22,306 bases of DNA from an uncultured Treponema sp. (GCA_946611835.1 CAMOEE010000013.1:1-22306), one strand, 5' to 3'; shown: positions 13,861 through 22,260, numbered from the stretch's first letter. The notes: generated from the sequence alone by a model not told the origin. Translations and numbers: made by a program.

Positions 13861-16369
13861 TCACACAGAATGCGCCAATCACAGCAGAAAGCAATCCTAC
13901 AAAAACCGTGAGGCCCAAAAAATGCACCGGCGGGAATGTTGAAATAGCCAGGGCACCAAAAGAAAGTGCCGTGGTCAAAAATGAGAGGAAAATCGCAAAA
14001 CTCGTCAGCTTTTGCGATTTCTTTTCTTTTTTGCTTTCTCCGGCCTCAACAGCATAAATTATGTAGTCCAGCCCCAGGCCAAAAACCAGAACCAAAGCCG
14101 TAATCGGGAAAAAACTCAGGTGTATCCTGCACAAAAGCAGGACTGCCGCAGTCACCAGGGTTACCAAAAACGGCACAAAGGCAATTTTCAGCACAAGAAG
14201 GGGCCTGTAGCAGAAACATAAAATCGCAATGACAATCACAAAAGCAAAGACCAGCATTTTGAGCATGGTTTTCGAAAGAATATCCAGCTGTGAGGAAATA
14301 TCCTTAACCTTGTTAACAAAGAAAATTCCCTCATGGGAGTCAGCGTATTCCCGGAAAAACAGCTCTTCCTCTGACTCTGCATGAAGAGGCATAACACAGG
14401 AATAGAAGGCACCATCAATCTCACCTATCCAAAGGTTTTCAATCGCATCCCGGATAGTTGACGGAAGATTTGAATCCGTGGGGTGGACGAAAGATTTTTC
14501 TAACGAACGGTAGTTTTTTTCGTATTGGGAAACAAAATCGCCAGTTTTCTTCACGGCATCGCTTTCCCCAGCCGACTCGTTGACGCCGGAAGTCTTGCTT
14601 TGTGAAAAGCCATCCCCTGAGCCCGATTCACCAAAGCCCAATGCGTCATACTGCATTTTAACGAGAGGGAGAAGATTCTTCGCCGCCAGATAACTTTCTT
14701 TCTGGACTTTCTCAGACGGGATAAATTGTACTAACGAAAGGTAGCTTCCTAATTTTTTGTCATCAATCGCCGAATCCAGAAACTCGGAAAGTTCCTCATT
14801 CTTTTGCAGGAGTTTTTCCTCGGAATCAGCCTTGACTATAAAATACCAGCCGCTTGCCCCTGTATTCAAAACCCTGGCCGAAGTAATTTCATTCTGGAGC
14901 ATTTTCTTCGACATCGAATAAAGTTCCTGTATGTTGTTCTGAATCTTTAACGAACGATAGTTAGTAACTATCACTATCAAAGACAAAATTAACAGCAAAA
15001 GTGGAAGAGCCCGGACCAAAGCGTTCGGAATCCCCCAAAACCGCTTAGTCGAGACATCTCCAAGCCGACTTCCCCAATTCAGAATCGACAAATCCCTTTT
15101 TTCCGGAATTTTCAGCATGGGATAGAGAGCCACTACCGAAAGGTAGGCTGCAGCAAGACCTGTGAACAAAAATACGCTCACCTGCTTCAAAAGCGGGAAA
15201 GGAGCAAAAAACAGGGCGGCAAAACAAATCTCTGTCGAGGCAAAACCAAGGGAAATTCCACGGAAAATATGCTTTCGGACGGTATCCCCCGAATCGCAAT
15301 CAGGATTTGCCTTCCAATTTACAAAATAATGAATCGAATAATCAAGGCAGGTTCCAATCAGAGTCGTTCCAAAAACAAAAGTCAGGACATGGATTCCACG
15401 GAAAAACAAAAGCACCGAAAGAAAACCAATCCCGCATGAAAAGGCGACTGCCAGAGCCGAAACAAGGGCAGGCACAATCGAACGGAAGATATACAGAAAG
15501 ACGATCACAATCAGCACAAGAGAGACCGTCGAAATCACCGAAATCTGCGCCTGAGCCGAGCTGGAACTTTCATAGCTGTGGAAGGGCACACCGGAAAAAA
15601 TAAAATCAAGCCCGCCTGAGCCAAGCCCTCCATCATTCTGAGCCTGCCGGAGAATCCCCGCCATAACATCGTAAATATTCTTAACGGTATTTTTTTTACT
15701 TGCCAGGGCTGAACCTTTTTCTGAAACCCTCCCCCGGAGCAAAACATAGAAGTCACCGTCTTTCTCACAGAAAAGCACTTCATCTCTGAGAGACATATTC
15801 GTACTTGATGCGGCTCCGCCATCCAGAAGCTTGTGCAAATTCCTCTCGCTGAGCAAAAAAGGGTCTTCTTCCAGGTTCGCCAGCTCCGAAATAGAAAAAG
15901 CCCCGTAAACGCTGGAAAGAGCCTGGTCCGCAATCTCCGAAGCCCCGTCAGCCACTAGAAGTTTGCGGCTCTCTTCATCAATGAGTGCAAAACGATTTTC
16001 ATGCAGCCATTTGGTAATTTCTGCAATCGTAGACGAATCCACATAAAGCGTGAGGGAATCAAAAAAATCAGGATTTACCCGCCCCTCTTCATCAAGATAA
16101 TTTGAATAGAGTTTTTCTGCGGCTAGCTTTGCTTTTTCAAAAGAATCAGCCTTCGCAAGAATCGTAACAGCCCTCCCGGTTTTTGAGCCAAGGGCATTGT
16201 CAGCCTTCTGAACCTCATGCAGGCTGGAAGATGGCGGAAGAATCTCAAAAAGACTCGTTCCGAATGATATTTTTGGGGAAATTAAAAGTGAGACAAGAAA
16301 AGCGGAAAGGATCAGGCCGTGAAAGCAGAACCAGATTGCAGGAAAGAATTTTTTATGCCCGACAAACAC
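13850..16369 (-). CDS. MMPL/RND-family predicted lipid exporter
   Basis: An 839-residue inner-membrane protein of the MMPL branch (COG4258-type predicted exporters). Each half has an N-terminal helix, a large periplasmic domain and a bundle of membrane helices: 10-30, periplasmic 32-275, helices about 277-420 (five), 452-470, periplasmic 471-700, and helices about 702-835 (five). The helix motifs GTCLDYSIHYF (339-349) and GLGLDYIIYA (764-773) carry the paired Asp expected in a proton-driven pump. A Ser/Gly-rich low-complexity insert lies at about 578-605. The start is GTG at 16369 with GGAGGG about 7 nt upstream, 18 nt after the LolA-like gene. The combination thioesterase, LolA-like carrier and this exporter occurs in aryl-polyene and related lipid clusters, so the cargo is probably an acyl lipid (inference). 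Its stop overlaps the convergent lipoprotein stop. Confidence 0.88.
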   Translation of the reverse strand: MFVGHKKFFPAIWFCFHGLILSAFLVSLLISPKISFGTSLFEILPPSSSLHEVQKADNALGSKTGRAVTILAKADSFEKAKLAAEKLYSNYLDEEGRVNPDFFDSLTLYVDSSTIAEITKWLHENRFALIDEESRKLLVADGASEIADQALSSVYGAFSISELANLEEDPFLLSERNLHKLLDGGAASSTNMSLRDEVLFCEKDGDFYVLLRGRVSEKGSALASKKNTVKNIYDVMAGILRQAQNDGGLGSGGLDFIFSGVPFHSYESSSSAQAQISVISTVSLVLIVIVFLYIFRSIVPALVSALAVAFSCGIGFLSVLLFFRGIHVLTFVFGTTLIGTCLDYSIHYFVNWKANPDCDSGDTVRKHIFRGISLGFASTEICFAALFFAPFPLLKQVSVFLFTGLAAAYLSVVALYPMLKIPEKRDLSILNWGSRLGDVSTKRFWGIPNALVRALPLLLLILSLIVIVTNYRSLKIQNNIQELYSMSKKMLQNEITSARVLNTGASGWYFIVKADSEEKLLQKNEELSEFLDSAIDDKKLGSYLSLVQFIPSEKVQKESYLAAKNLLPLVKMQYDALGFGESGSGDGFSQSKTSGVNESAGESDAVKKTGDFVSQYEKNYRSLEKSFVHPTDSNLPSTIRDAIENLWIGEIDGAFYSCVMPLHAESEEELFFREYADSHEGIFFVNKVKDISSQLDILSKTMLKMLVFAFVIVIAILCFCYRPLLVLKIAFVPFLVTLVTAAVLLLCRIHLSFFPITALVLVFGLGLDYIIYAVEAGESKKEKKSQKLTSFAIFLSFLTTALSFGALAISTFPPVHFLGLTVFVGLLSAVIGAFCVTRT
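14500..15146 (-). repeat. Four copies of a 14-bp imperfect palindrome inside the exporter gene
   Basis: CTAACGAACGGTAG (14500), CTAACGAAAGGTAG (14731), TTAACGAACGATAG (14947) and CTACCGAAAGGTAG (15133, a perfect 5-bp stem with GAAA loop). All lie in the same frame and encode Y-(R/L)-S-(L/V) with the same Ser codon TCG each time. Spacing is 231, 216 and 186 bp. A related word CTAACGCTCGGT is in the repeat at 13171-13182. Confidence 0.5.
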
Positions 16370-16387
16370 GGCCGACCCTCCAGAATT

Positions 16388-17026
16388 TTATTTTCCGCTG
16401 AACAAAGCTTTTTCTTCGTCAGACAGAGCTTTGGGGTAAGAATAATTTGAGAACTCGTATTTTGTGAAATCCCCGCTAGGCTCATTCAAAACGACTGAAT
16501 CAATTGAAGAGCGGCCAGCCATCTCAATCTGCGAGATAAATCCCTTTACGGATGAATCTTTCGGAACAAGGACAGCATTCCACTTATCAGCGCTTCCTTT
16601 GAAATCAATGTCAAAATTCTTTGTAAGGGCATCAGCATTTCCGTTAAAGAGCGATGTAATCAGCGTTGAGACCTGCTCAAAAGTCGCATTTCCTCCGGCC
16701 GCCATCACGGATTTTTTTCCCTGAGCCGAAGTCTGTACGATTCCGCTTTTTGTGATTGCCATTGACGAGGCGATTGGTTTCTGAGTATTCCACAGGATTC
16801 CGTCCTCAACAGCGACAATAAATGTTCCCGACGATTTGATTTCACGGTTGATTTTCTTAATCTTTTTAATCTGATTAAAATTTCCCTTTGAAATCTTGTT
16901 TTTTGCGATGTTAGCACAGACCTCGTTTAATGCGGCCGGCGTATCCTTAGACTGAGCCACAAGAGCAGAACCTGCGGCAAGGGCAAATGCAAGGGTAAGA
17001 GCGAAAATCTTCTTCATTTTAATCAT
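16388..17026 (-). CDS. LolA-like outer-membrane lipid/lipoprotein carrier protein
   Basis: A 212-residue secreted protein. The signal peptide spans MIKMKK plus the hydrophobic run to VAQ25. The mature part matches the LolA-related carriers found beside MMPL exporters: GNFNQIKKIKKINREIKSSG (48-67), GTFIVAVEDGILWNTQKP (67-84), a TFEQVSTLITSLFNGNADAL segment (115-134) and VPKDSSVKGFISQIEM (154-169). LolA proteins bind acyl chains in a half-barrel and ferry them across the periplasm; here the likely client is the product moved by the exporter encoded downstream (inference), rather than general lipoproteins. The first ATG (17026) is chosen because CGGAGG lies 8 nt upstream; the second ATG three codons later is too far from it. 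It overlaps the thioesterase gene by 8 bp, indicating translational coupling. Confidence 0.87.
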   Translation of the reverse strand: MIKMKKIFALTLAFALAAGSALVAQSKDTPAALNEVCANIAKNKISKGNFNQIKKIKKINREIKSSGTFIVAVEDGILWNTQKPIASSMAITKSGIVQTSAQGKKSVMAAGGNATFEQVSTLITSLFNGNADALTKNFDIDFKGSADKWNAVLVPKDSSVKGFISQIEMAGRSSIDSVVLNEPSGDFTKYEFSNYSYPKALSDEEKALFSGK

Positions 17027-17453
17027 TTTGGAATCCTCCGTTAGCCAATAATTTCTCTACTTTTTCCGTCCAGACCTTTGGCAGGACAAATTGTGTTTCT
17101 CCAGTTCTTGTATCGATGCACATTTGGGTGACCGAACCTTTTGTGGTGAGCTTGCCAGTCTTCGCATTGTAAAGCTCAAACTGAATTTTAATCATATTTT
17201 CGTATTCGGCAAGAGTCGCCTTTGCCCGGCAAGTGTCACCAAAGTGCAATGAGCGGACATATTTTATCCTGACATCAACCACAGGATAGCTGTAGCCTGA
17301 GTCTTCCATTGCGATGTAATTATAGCCGATTTTATCGAGAAGAGCGCATCTTGCCCTCTCAAAATAATTGATGTAATTTCCGTGCCAGACAATTTTCATT
17401 GAGTCCACTTCAAAGAAATCTACCTTGAATTCAACTTCTGTAGAAAGTTTCAT
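17019..17453 (-). CDS. YbgC/FadM-type acyl-CoA/acyl-ACP thioesterase (4HBT hot-dog fold)
   Basis: A 144-residue cytoplasmic hot-dog protein, the normal length for the family. The signature DFFEVDSMKIVWHGNYINYF (12-31) contains the catalytic D17 and the VWHGNY loop (22-27), followed by ERARCALLDKIGYNY (32-46). It should release acyl chains from CoA or ACP, or act as a dehydratase-like partner in an acyl pathway. This particular sequence type, VWHGNY with CALLDKIGYNY, is the one I know from aryl-polyene-like clusters (recall, not searched). It has GGAG 5 nt before the ATG, follows the cyclase gene by 16 nt and overlaps the LolA-like gene by 8 bp. Confidence 0.9.
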   Translation of the reverse strand: MKLSTEVEFKVDFFEVDSMKIVWHGNYINYFERARCALLDKIGYNYIAMEDSGYSYPVVDVRIKYVRSLHFGDTCRAKATLAEYENMIKIQFELYNAKTGKLTTKGSVTQMCIDTRTGETQFVLPKVWTEKVEKLLANGGFQND

Positions 17454-17469
17454 AACAGCTCCAAATCTC

Positions 17470-19809
17470 CTATTTTACGCTCATCTTAAAGACACCGTCC
17501 CAGTCTTTTGGCGGCGGATTATTCTTGAAATGTCTTATTCTATCTAAAAACACCACGGACGGCAAATCGTTATACTTTACCGCACATTCCGAGAAGCATT
17601 TCTCACTCTCTTCCCACTTTTGCCCCCTGTAAAAGTGTAAGCCTTTCTCAAAAAGATTTTTGATTTCATTGAGTTTTTCAGAGGCCTTATTCTTTTCAGC
17701 CAAATTCTTTTGCTGAAGCAACTCATAGATTCTTACAGGCTCGGTCTTTCCTTTAACAGTTATAAAATCCAGTTCCCTGCAAATAAAATTATCCTTGAGT
17801 TTCTGGAAAACCGCCTCGCTGATTATTGATTTTGAGCCATAAGCCTTATTAGCGCCCTCCAGTCGTGCCGCCAGATTTACCGTATCACCGATTGAAGTAA
17901 AGTCCTTGCGGGTTTGAGAGCCGACTGAGCCAAAAATTACGCTTCCAGTGTTGATTCCGATTCCAATTGAAACATAAGTGCTTCCGTCTTCCATGGAAAT
18001 TTCCTGCTGTTCCCGCATTGCCGCCCGAATCTCCATAGCGCTCTTGCAGGCGTTGATTTCCTTGCGGGGGCCGGAGAAAAAGGCCATCATCTCATCACCA
18101 ACGAATTTATCCACATCGCCGCCGTTATCAAGGATAATCTGAGTCTCAATGTCTAGGTAGCGGTTAAGAATATCTACGACCTTTTTGGGCGACATTCCCT
18201 CACAAAGCGAAGTAAAACCACGGATGTCAGTAAAGAGGAAGCACAAATCCCGGGCCGAAGTGCTCCTTTTGCGTGATTTTGACTCATCACCGATTTTTTC
18301 GGCATGCTGAAGTGTAGAAAACGAAACAAAAGGCATGATTCCCCGAATCAGGTTGACCATTTCGCCTGTTTCAAGTGACAAATCCTTGATTTCATCGTTC
18401 GTTTTTATCGTGTCAGAAAATTTTATTGCCCCGGAAGCATCTTTTACCGAGCCGTTGATTACTTTTTCGATTGAATCCGATGTTTTCCGGACATTCTTGC
18501 GCAAAAAAAGGAGAGGGTTAAAGATATAGTCAGAAAGTATCACCGAAAGAAGCACAGTCAGATACAAAAAGAGAGCGACCATCGTAAGAACGAAAACCTT
18601 GGTACGGAAATATTGCCGCATAAGGACCTGCTGCTTATAAGTTACGATTGAAAATCCTTTCAGCAAGCGCCCCGCCTTTCTGCCAAAGGAAACAGGATAG
18701 ATGTATTTACAGGTCTGATTCTCGCTGTTAAAGACATAATTCTTTTTGTATTCGCCGCTTTTGTACCTTCTGAGATATTCAAGGACCTGCTCCGTCGTGA
18801 GAGATTTTTCGGAGTCATCAATTTCTTTCGGGCTGCCTGTCGTATATGCAAAAATATTAAACTGAGGAAGGCTGTCAGAAAGCTCCCAGTTTTCGAGATA
18901 AACGGAATCTTTATCATAAGTTATGATGATGTCTATCCGCTCAAAAGGCGTGTCTGCAAATTTGTTAGATTCGCCCTGCTCCTTAAAGAAAGCCGCAATC
19001 TTCTCATATTCTCCGTCGGCAGAATCATAAATATCGGCGGTATGCTCAGCCTGTGCCCGTCCCACATCGCTCACAGCCTCGATGAACATTCTCTTGTAGC
19101 TGTTCAAAATCAAAAGCATGAAAGAAATCAGAATCACGCTGATTAGGCCCATGATTACGAATGTGAATTTGCGTTTGATTGAAAGTCTGTGTTTTTTCTG
19201 GGAGAATTCCTTCCTGACTTTCCGATATTCAACATATTCAGGATTAATCGAACGGTGATAAAGAATTTCATAAAAAGTAAGAAGGACATGCTCAACAAGG
19301 GCAAGGGCAAAAGCAAGATAAATATAGAAAGGAACTTTTGAAAACCAGGCCCCGGAATTCGCATTCAGGACAAGGCAGACAGCCGCGCAAAAAATGTATG
19401 CCGAAAAAGCCACAAAACAAAAAATAATGCTGAGATTCTTTAATTTAAATCCACGGTACTTTTCAAGGAAATAAGACACAAAGGAAAAGACCGAAGCAAG
19501 AGGAAGAAGATAAATGAGCCAGAGCAAAAAGCGCAGGGCCGAAAATCCGAGATTCAGATTGTGGTCAAAAGGAAGACGAAAAGCAAAAATCCATGCCAGA
19601 GCCTCATCACCGACATTCTTATAAAGGTCAAGTGGAGCAAGACTGATTGGGGCGGCAAACAAAACAAGAAGAAGACCGCTCGAAAAAAAGCGGAAAAAAT
19701 CTGAATTTAAAGCACGATTTCCAAAAGAAGAAAAATTCTCGGCATTGAACAGTGCAAAAAAAGAATGTACCTTCCGAGAGATATTGTTTATAAAATTTTC
19801 CACACCCAC
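17470..19809 (-). CDS. Membrane receptor adenylate/guanylate cyclase, class IIIb type, with HAMP and TPR-like tail
   Basis: A 779-residue protein. Four hydrophobic helices (about 43-62, 91-114, 126-148, 159-182) precede a second set: helix 214-236, an extracytoplasmic sensor of about 165 residues (240-402), helix 403-428 and a HAMP-like linker (429-485). The cyclase domain has FTDIRGFT (526-533, metal D528), DKFVGDEMMA (567-576, K568 and D572), FTSIGDTVNLAARLE (637-651, N645 and R649). Thr638 replaces the Asp that selects adenine in class IIIa, a feature of class IIIb enzymes, so substrate choice is less certain. Residues about 712-750 look like one or two TPR helices. The start is GTG at 19809 with no Shine-Dalgarno; GTG at 19803 is the alternative. 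It heads the operon with the thioesterase, carrier and exporter, so its signal may bear on envelope lipid traffic (inference). Confidence 0.9.
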   Translation of the reverse strand: MGVENFINNISRKVHSFFALFNAENFSSFGNRALNSDFFRFFSSGLLLVLFAAPISLAPLDLYKNVGDEALAWIFAFRLPFDHNLNLGFSALRFLLWLIYLLPLASVFSFVSYFLEKYRGFKLKNLSIIFCFVAFSAYIFCAAVCLVLNANSGAWFSKVPFYIYLAFALALVEHVLLTFYEILYHRSINPEYVEYRKVRKEFSQKKHRLSIKRKFTFVIMGLISVILISFMLLILNSYKRMFIEAVSDVGRAQAEHTADIYDSADGEYEKIAAFFKEQGESNKFADTPFERIDIIITYDKDSVYLENWELSDSLPQFNIFAYTTGSPKEIDDSEKSLTTEQVLEYLRRYKSGEYKKNYVFNSENQTCKYIYPVSFGRKAGRLLKGFSIVTYKQQVLMRQYFRTKVFVLTMVALFLYLTVLLSVILSDYIFNPLLFLRKNVRKTSDSIEKVINGSVKDASGAIKFSDTIKTNDEIKDLSLETGEMVNLIRGIMPFVSFSTLQHAEKIGDESKSRKRSTSARDLCFLFTDIRGFTSLCEGMSPKKVVDILNRYLDIETQIILDNGGDVDKFVGDEMMAFFSGPRKEINACKSAMEIRAAMREQQEISMEDGSTYVSIGIGINTGSVIFGSVGSQTRKDFTSIGDTVNLAARLEGANKAYGSKSIISEAVFQKLKDNFICRELDFITVKGKTEPVRIYELLQQKNLAEKNKASEKLNEIKNLFEKGLHFYRGQKWEESEKCFSECAVKYNDLPSVVFLDRIRHFKNNPPPKDWDGVFKMSVK

Positions 19810-19855
19810 GGAAGAATAGTATCAAATTTCCTTATTTTTCGCTATCATCTTGTTA
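19809..19855. promoter_or_regulatory. 45-bp divergent promoter region with two start-abutting -10 boxes
   Basis: On the minus strand TACTAT (19821-19816) ends six bases before the GTG at 19809. On the plus strand TATCAT (19843-19848) ends six bases before the ATG at 19855. Neither gene has a Shine-Dalgarno, and the -35 regions (TAGCGA minus, TATCAA plus) are poor. The -35 position of each unit overlaps the -10 of the other, so the two polymerase sites should exclude each other. Confidence 0.5.
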
Positions 19856-20742
19856 TGAAAAAGGAAACTCAAAAGCACAGCCAGAGAATCGATATTCTTT
19901 TTGAAGATGAATACATCTGTGTCATTAACAAGCCCGCAGGAATCCTGAGCGTTCCCAGCCAGTCAAAAGACAAATCCGCCCTCACTGTCCTCGAAGAAAT
20001 CATGCGTCGGAACGGAAGCTATTCAGCAAAACACCGCCCCTTTGCAGTCCACCGCCTCGACCGTGAAACAAGCGGAGTCATGATGTTTGCCCTAACTGAA
20101 AACGCCCAGAAAAAGATAATGGACAGCTGGCACAAAATGGTCAGCGAGCGCCTTTACCGTGCCGTAGCCGAAAATCCAAAGAATCCCAAAAAACTTCTTC
20201 CTCTCTCAGGTCTTATCGACGACGATTTGGCTTTCAATGCCAGAAACATCGGCTTTGTTCCCAAAAAAGACGGAAAAACTGATGAATTTGGAGAAAGCAA
20301 AAAGGAGTTGAAGACTGTTCCCGCCCGCACCCACTTCACCACAGTTCTGAGGGGAAAGACCCACACCCTTTTCGAGCTTTCTCTGGACACAGGCAAAAAG
20401 AACCAGATTCGCGCCCATCTTGCATCAAAAGGTTACCCCCTGGCTGGAGACAAGAATTTCCGGGCAAAAACAGACAACTTTGACAGACTTTGCCTTCATG
20501 CCACCACGCTGGAATTCACCCACCCTTTCACGGGTCAGAAGATGCGCTTTGAAGTCCCCGAGCCTAAAGAATGGAAGCTTTACGTCGAAAAGGGCGACTC
20601 AAGTGTCATTTCAAAGGATTCGCCTCACTCAAAATCAGACAAATCCTTTAAAAAACAAGAATCCTTCACACCCGCCAGAAGAAGGCTGAGCGCGAAGGAA
20701 AAAGCTCACATGGACTTTATCACGCAAGGAAAGTTGCGTTAA
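19855..20742 (+). CDS. RluA-family pseudouridine synthase
   Basis: Converts specific uridines in rRNA or tRNA to pseudouridine. From ATG 19855 the protein has 295 residues. Motifs are IDILFEDEYICVINKPAG (12-29), the catalytic HRLDRETSG (66-74, D69), a TGKKNQIRAHLA segment (179-190) and YPLAGDKNF (194-202). There is no N-terminal S4 domain, so it is closer to the RluA/TruC type than to RluC/RluD; the exact target cannot be told. Residues about 248-295 form a basic, Ser/Lys-rich tail beyond the usual fold. The frame is open 30 codons further upstream, but that would run over the divergent cyclase gene. The start lacks a Shine-Dalgarno and has TATCAT six bases upstream. Confidence 0.9.
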   Translation: MKKETQKHSQRIDILFEDEYICVINKPAGILSVPSQSKDKSALTVLEEIMRRNGSYSAKHRPFAVHRLDRETSGVMMFALTENAQKKIMDSWHKMVSERLYRAVAENPKNPKKLLPLSGLIDDDLAFNARNIGFVPKKDGKTDEFGESKKELKTVPARTHFTTVLRGKTHTLFELSLDTGKKNQIRAHLASKGYPLAGDKNFRAKTDNFDRLCLHATTLEFTHPFTGQKMRFEVPEPKEWKLYVEKGDSSVISKDSPHSKSDKSFKKQESFTPARRRLSAKEKAHMDFITQGKLR

Positions 20743-20745
20743 TTC

Positions 20746-20783
20746 TTGAAAGAGCCGAAAAGCCTATTGCTTAGGCTCTTCAA
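20746..20783. terminator. Stem-loop between convergent genes, possible bidirectional terminator
   Basis: TTGAAAGAGCC (20746-20756) pairs with GGCTCTTCAA (20774-20783) with one bulged A. A competing 6-bp stem AGCCTA/TAGGCT sits at 20761-20777 and includes the stop codon of the minus-strand gene. No T-tract follows in either direction, so termination is uncertain. Confidence 0.35.
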
Positions 20784-22260
20784 TCTGCCCTGTAGCAAGA
20801 ATCAAATCATAAGGCGTCATGGCATAGTCGCACTTGATTTTTCGGGAAGCCAGGGCATGAGCCAATGAAGCGCTGATTGCGGCATCAAGAGACTTTCGGT
20901 GCTGAGCCAGAAGGGCTGCAATCAAGCCGCTAAGAACATCGCCGCTTCCGGCTTTTGCAAGGCAGGGCCGGCCAAAAGGATTTATAAAGAGCTTGAACTT
21001 GTATCCATCGAAGTGTGCGATAAGAGGATTTGCACCCTTGAGAACCAGCGTTTTCTTTGGGAATTTCCGGCAGAATTTTTCGGCAAACTCCATTCGTTTG
21101 AGGATACATTCTTCGATTGAGAAATCACCCAGATCACAGTTTTTGAGCATTCCTGCAAATTCCTTAGGATGCGGAGTGATGACAACGCCCTTCTCCTTTT
21201 TCTCAAGGAAAGTCTTAAGCCCGCTGGCAAGACAGGCATCGGCATCAATAACGCATTTTATGCTTGCGTGCTCCAGAATATAATCAAAATACGGCTGAAT
21301 GGCCTCGTCTTTAAGCCCCAATCCCATTCCAAAAGCGATTACACTTGTTTTTTCTGGAATTTCAGAAGACACCATAAGCTCCGGGAACATATCCAGCCCC
21401 TTTTTAGAGCTGTTTTTGTGAACTAGAGTGACAAGCCCCGCACCAAACCTGAGTGCGGCCGAACCTGCTATGGCAGCCGCTCCCTGTTTTTCACCGCTTG
21501 CAATCGCAACATGCCCGAAGGACCCCTTGTTCACATTGCACAAAGCCCTGTGAGGGAGAAGCAAATCGCTCTCTTCGAGCAGCATTCCCTTTACAAGATT
21601 GGAATTAGTTGAATTCTCATAAAGACGACGGTTTACGCCAAGCTCAGCACATCTCACCTGGCCAACGAAATCTTTCGCCATATCACTGAAAAGGCAGGCC
21701 TTAAGGGCACCCATAGTAATTGTTAAATCTGCAACGAAAGCTCCCTCTGCAACCGTTCCGTCCTCATGCAAGCCGGTGGGAACATCACATGCAATCTTAA
21801 AGCACTCACAGGCATTCATGTCGCCCAAAGTGCCCTGAGTCTTTTCATCCAGTTCATCATGAAAACCGCTTCCAAAAACACAATCAACGATAATGTCAGT
21901 GAAGCGAAGGTCATAAAAAGACAAATCCTCTCGCTTTACGAATCTAACACCGCATTTTTCGGCACGATCAGCCTGAAGCTTACAAAGCTGGCTTTTTGGC
22001 TCAAAAAACTGAATGATGCTGACATCGTAATCAAAACGGAGTTTGCGAGAAAGAGTATAACCGTCGGCACCATTGTTTCCGCCACCACAAAGGATAAGGA
22101 TTTTTTGCGGTTTGCGACGATCTGTGCATGGGGGAGCAGGATTTCGAATGGCCATCTCCAGAGACATGGCGGCATTTTCCATCATTATTTCTTCGGTCAG
22201 GCCATAAGAGGCACGGCAAGATGCGTCTAGCTTTTGGGTATCAAGGTAAAATTTTTGCAT
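20764..22260 (-). CDS. nnr: Bifunctional NAD(P)H-hydrate epimerase / ADP-dependent NAD(P)H-hydrate dehydratase
   Basis: Repairs damaged NADH and NADPH: the N-terminal YjeF_N domain (about 1-215) epimerises the hydrates and the C-terminal ribokinase-like domain (about 225-490) dehydrates the S form using ADP. Visible motifs are GGGNNGADG (59-67) and DVPTG (159-163) for the epimerase, and KGSFGHVAI (245-253), GMGLG (311-315), TPHPKEFAG (362-370), LKGAN (407-411) and AGSGDVLSGLIAALLAQ (437-452) for the dehydratase. The length of 498 is normal for the fused enzyme. The ATG at 22260 has no Shine-Dalgarno. TAAAAT at 22275-22270 lies nine bases upstream, so a very short or absent leader is possible. 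It converges on the pseudouridine synthase gene with a 21-bp gap. Confidence 0.95.
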   Translation of the reverse strand: MQKFYLDTQKLDASCRASYGLTEEIMMENAAMSLEMAIRNPAPPCTDRRKPQKILILCGGGNNGADGYTLSRKLRFDYDVSIIQFFEPKSQLCKLQADRAEKCGVRFVKREDLSFYDLRFTDIIVDCVFGSGFHDELDEKTQGTLGDMNACECFKIACDVPTGLHEDGTVAEGAFVADLTITMGALKACLFSDMAKDFVGQVRCAELGVNRRLYENSTNSNLVKGMLLEESDLLLPHRALCNVNKGSFGHVAIASGEKQGAAAIAGSAALRFGAGLVTLVHKNSSKKGLDMFPELMVSSEIPEKTSVIAFGMGLGLKDEAIQPYFDYILEHASIKCVIDADACLASGLKTFLEKKEKGVVITPHPKEFAGMLKNCDLGDFSIEECILKRMEFAEKFCRKFPKKTLVLKGANPLIAHFDGYKFKLFINPFGRPCLAKAGSGDVLSGLIAALLAQHRKSLDAAISASLAHALASRKIKCDYAMTPYDLILATGQIEEPKQ

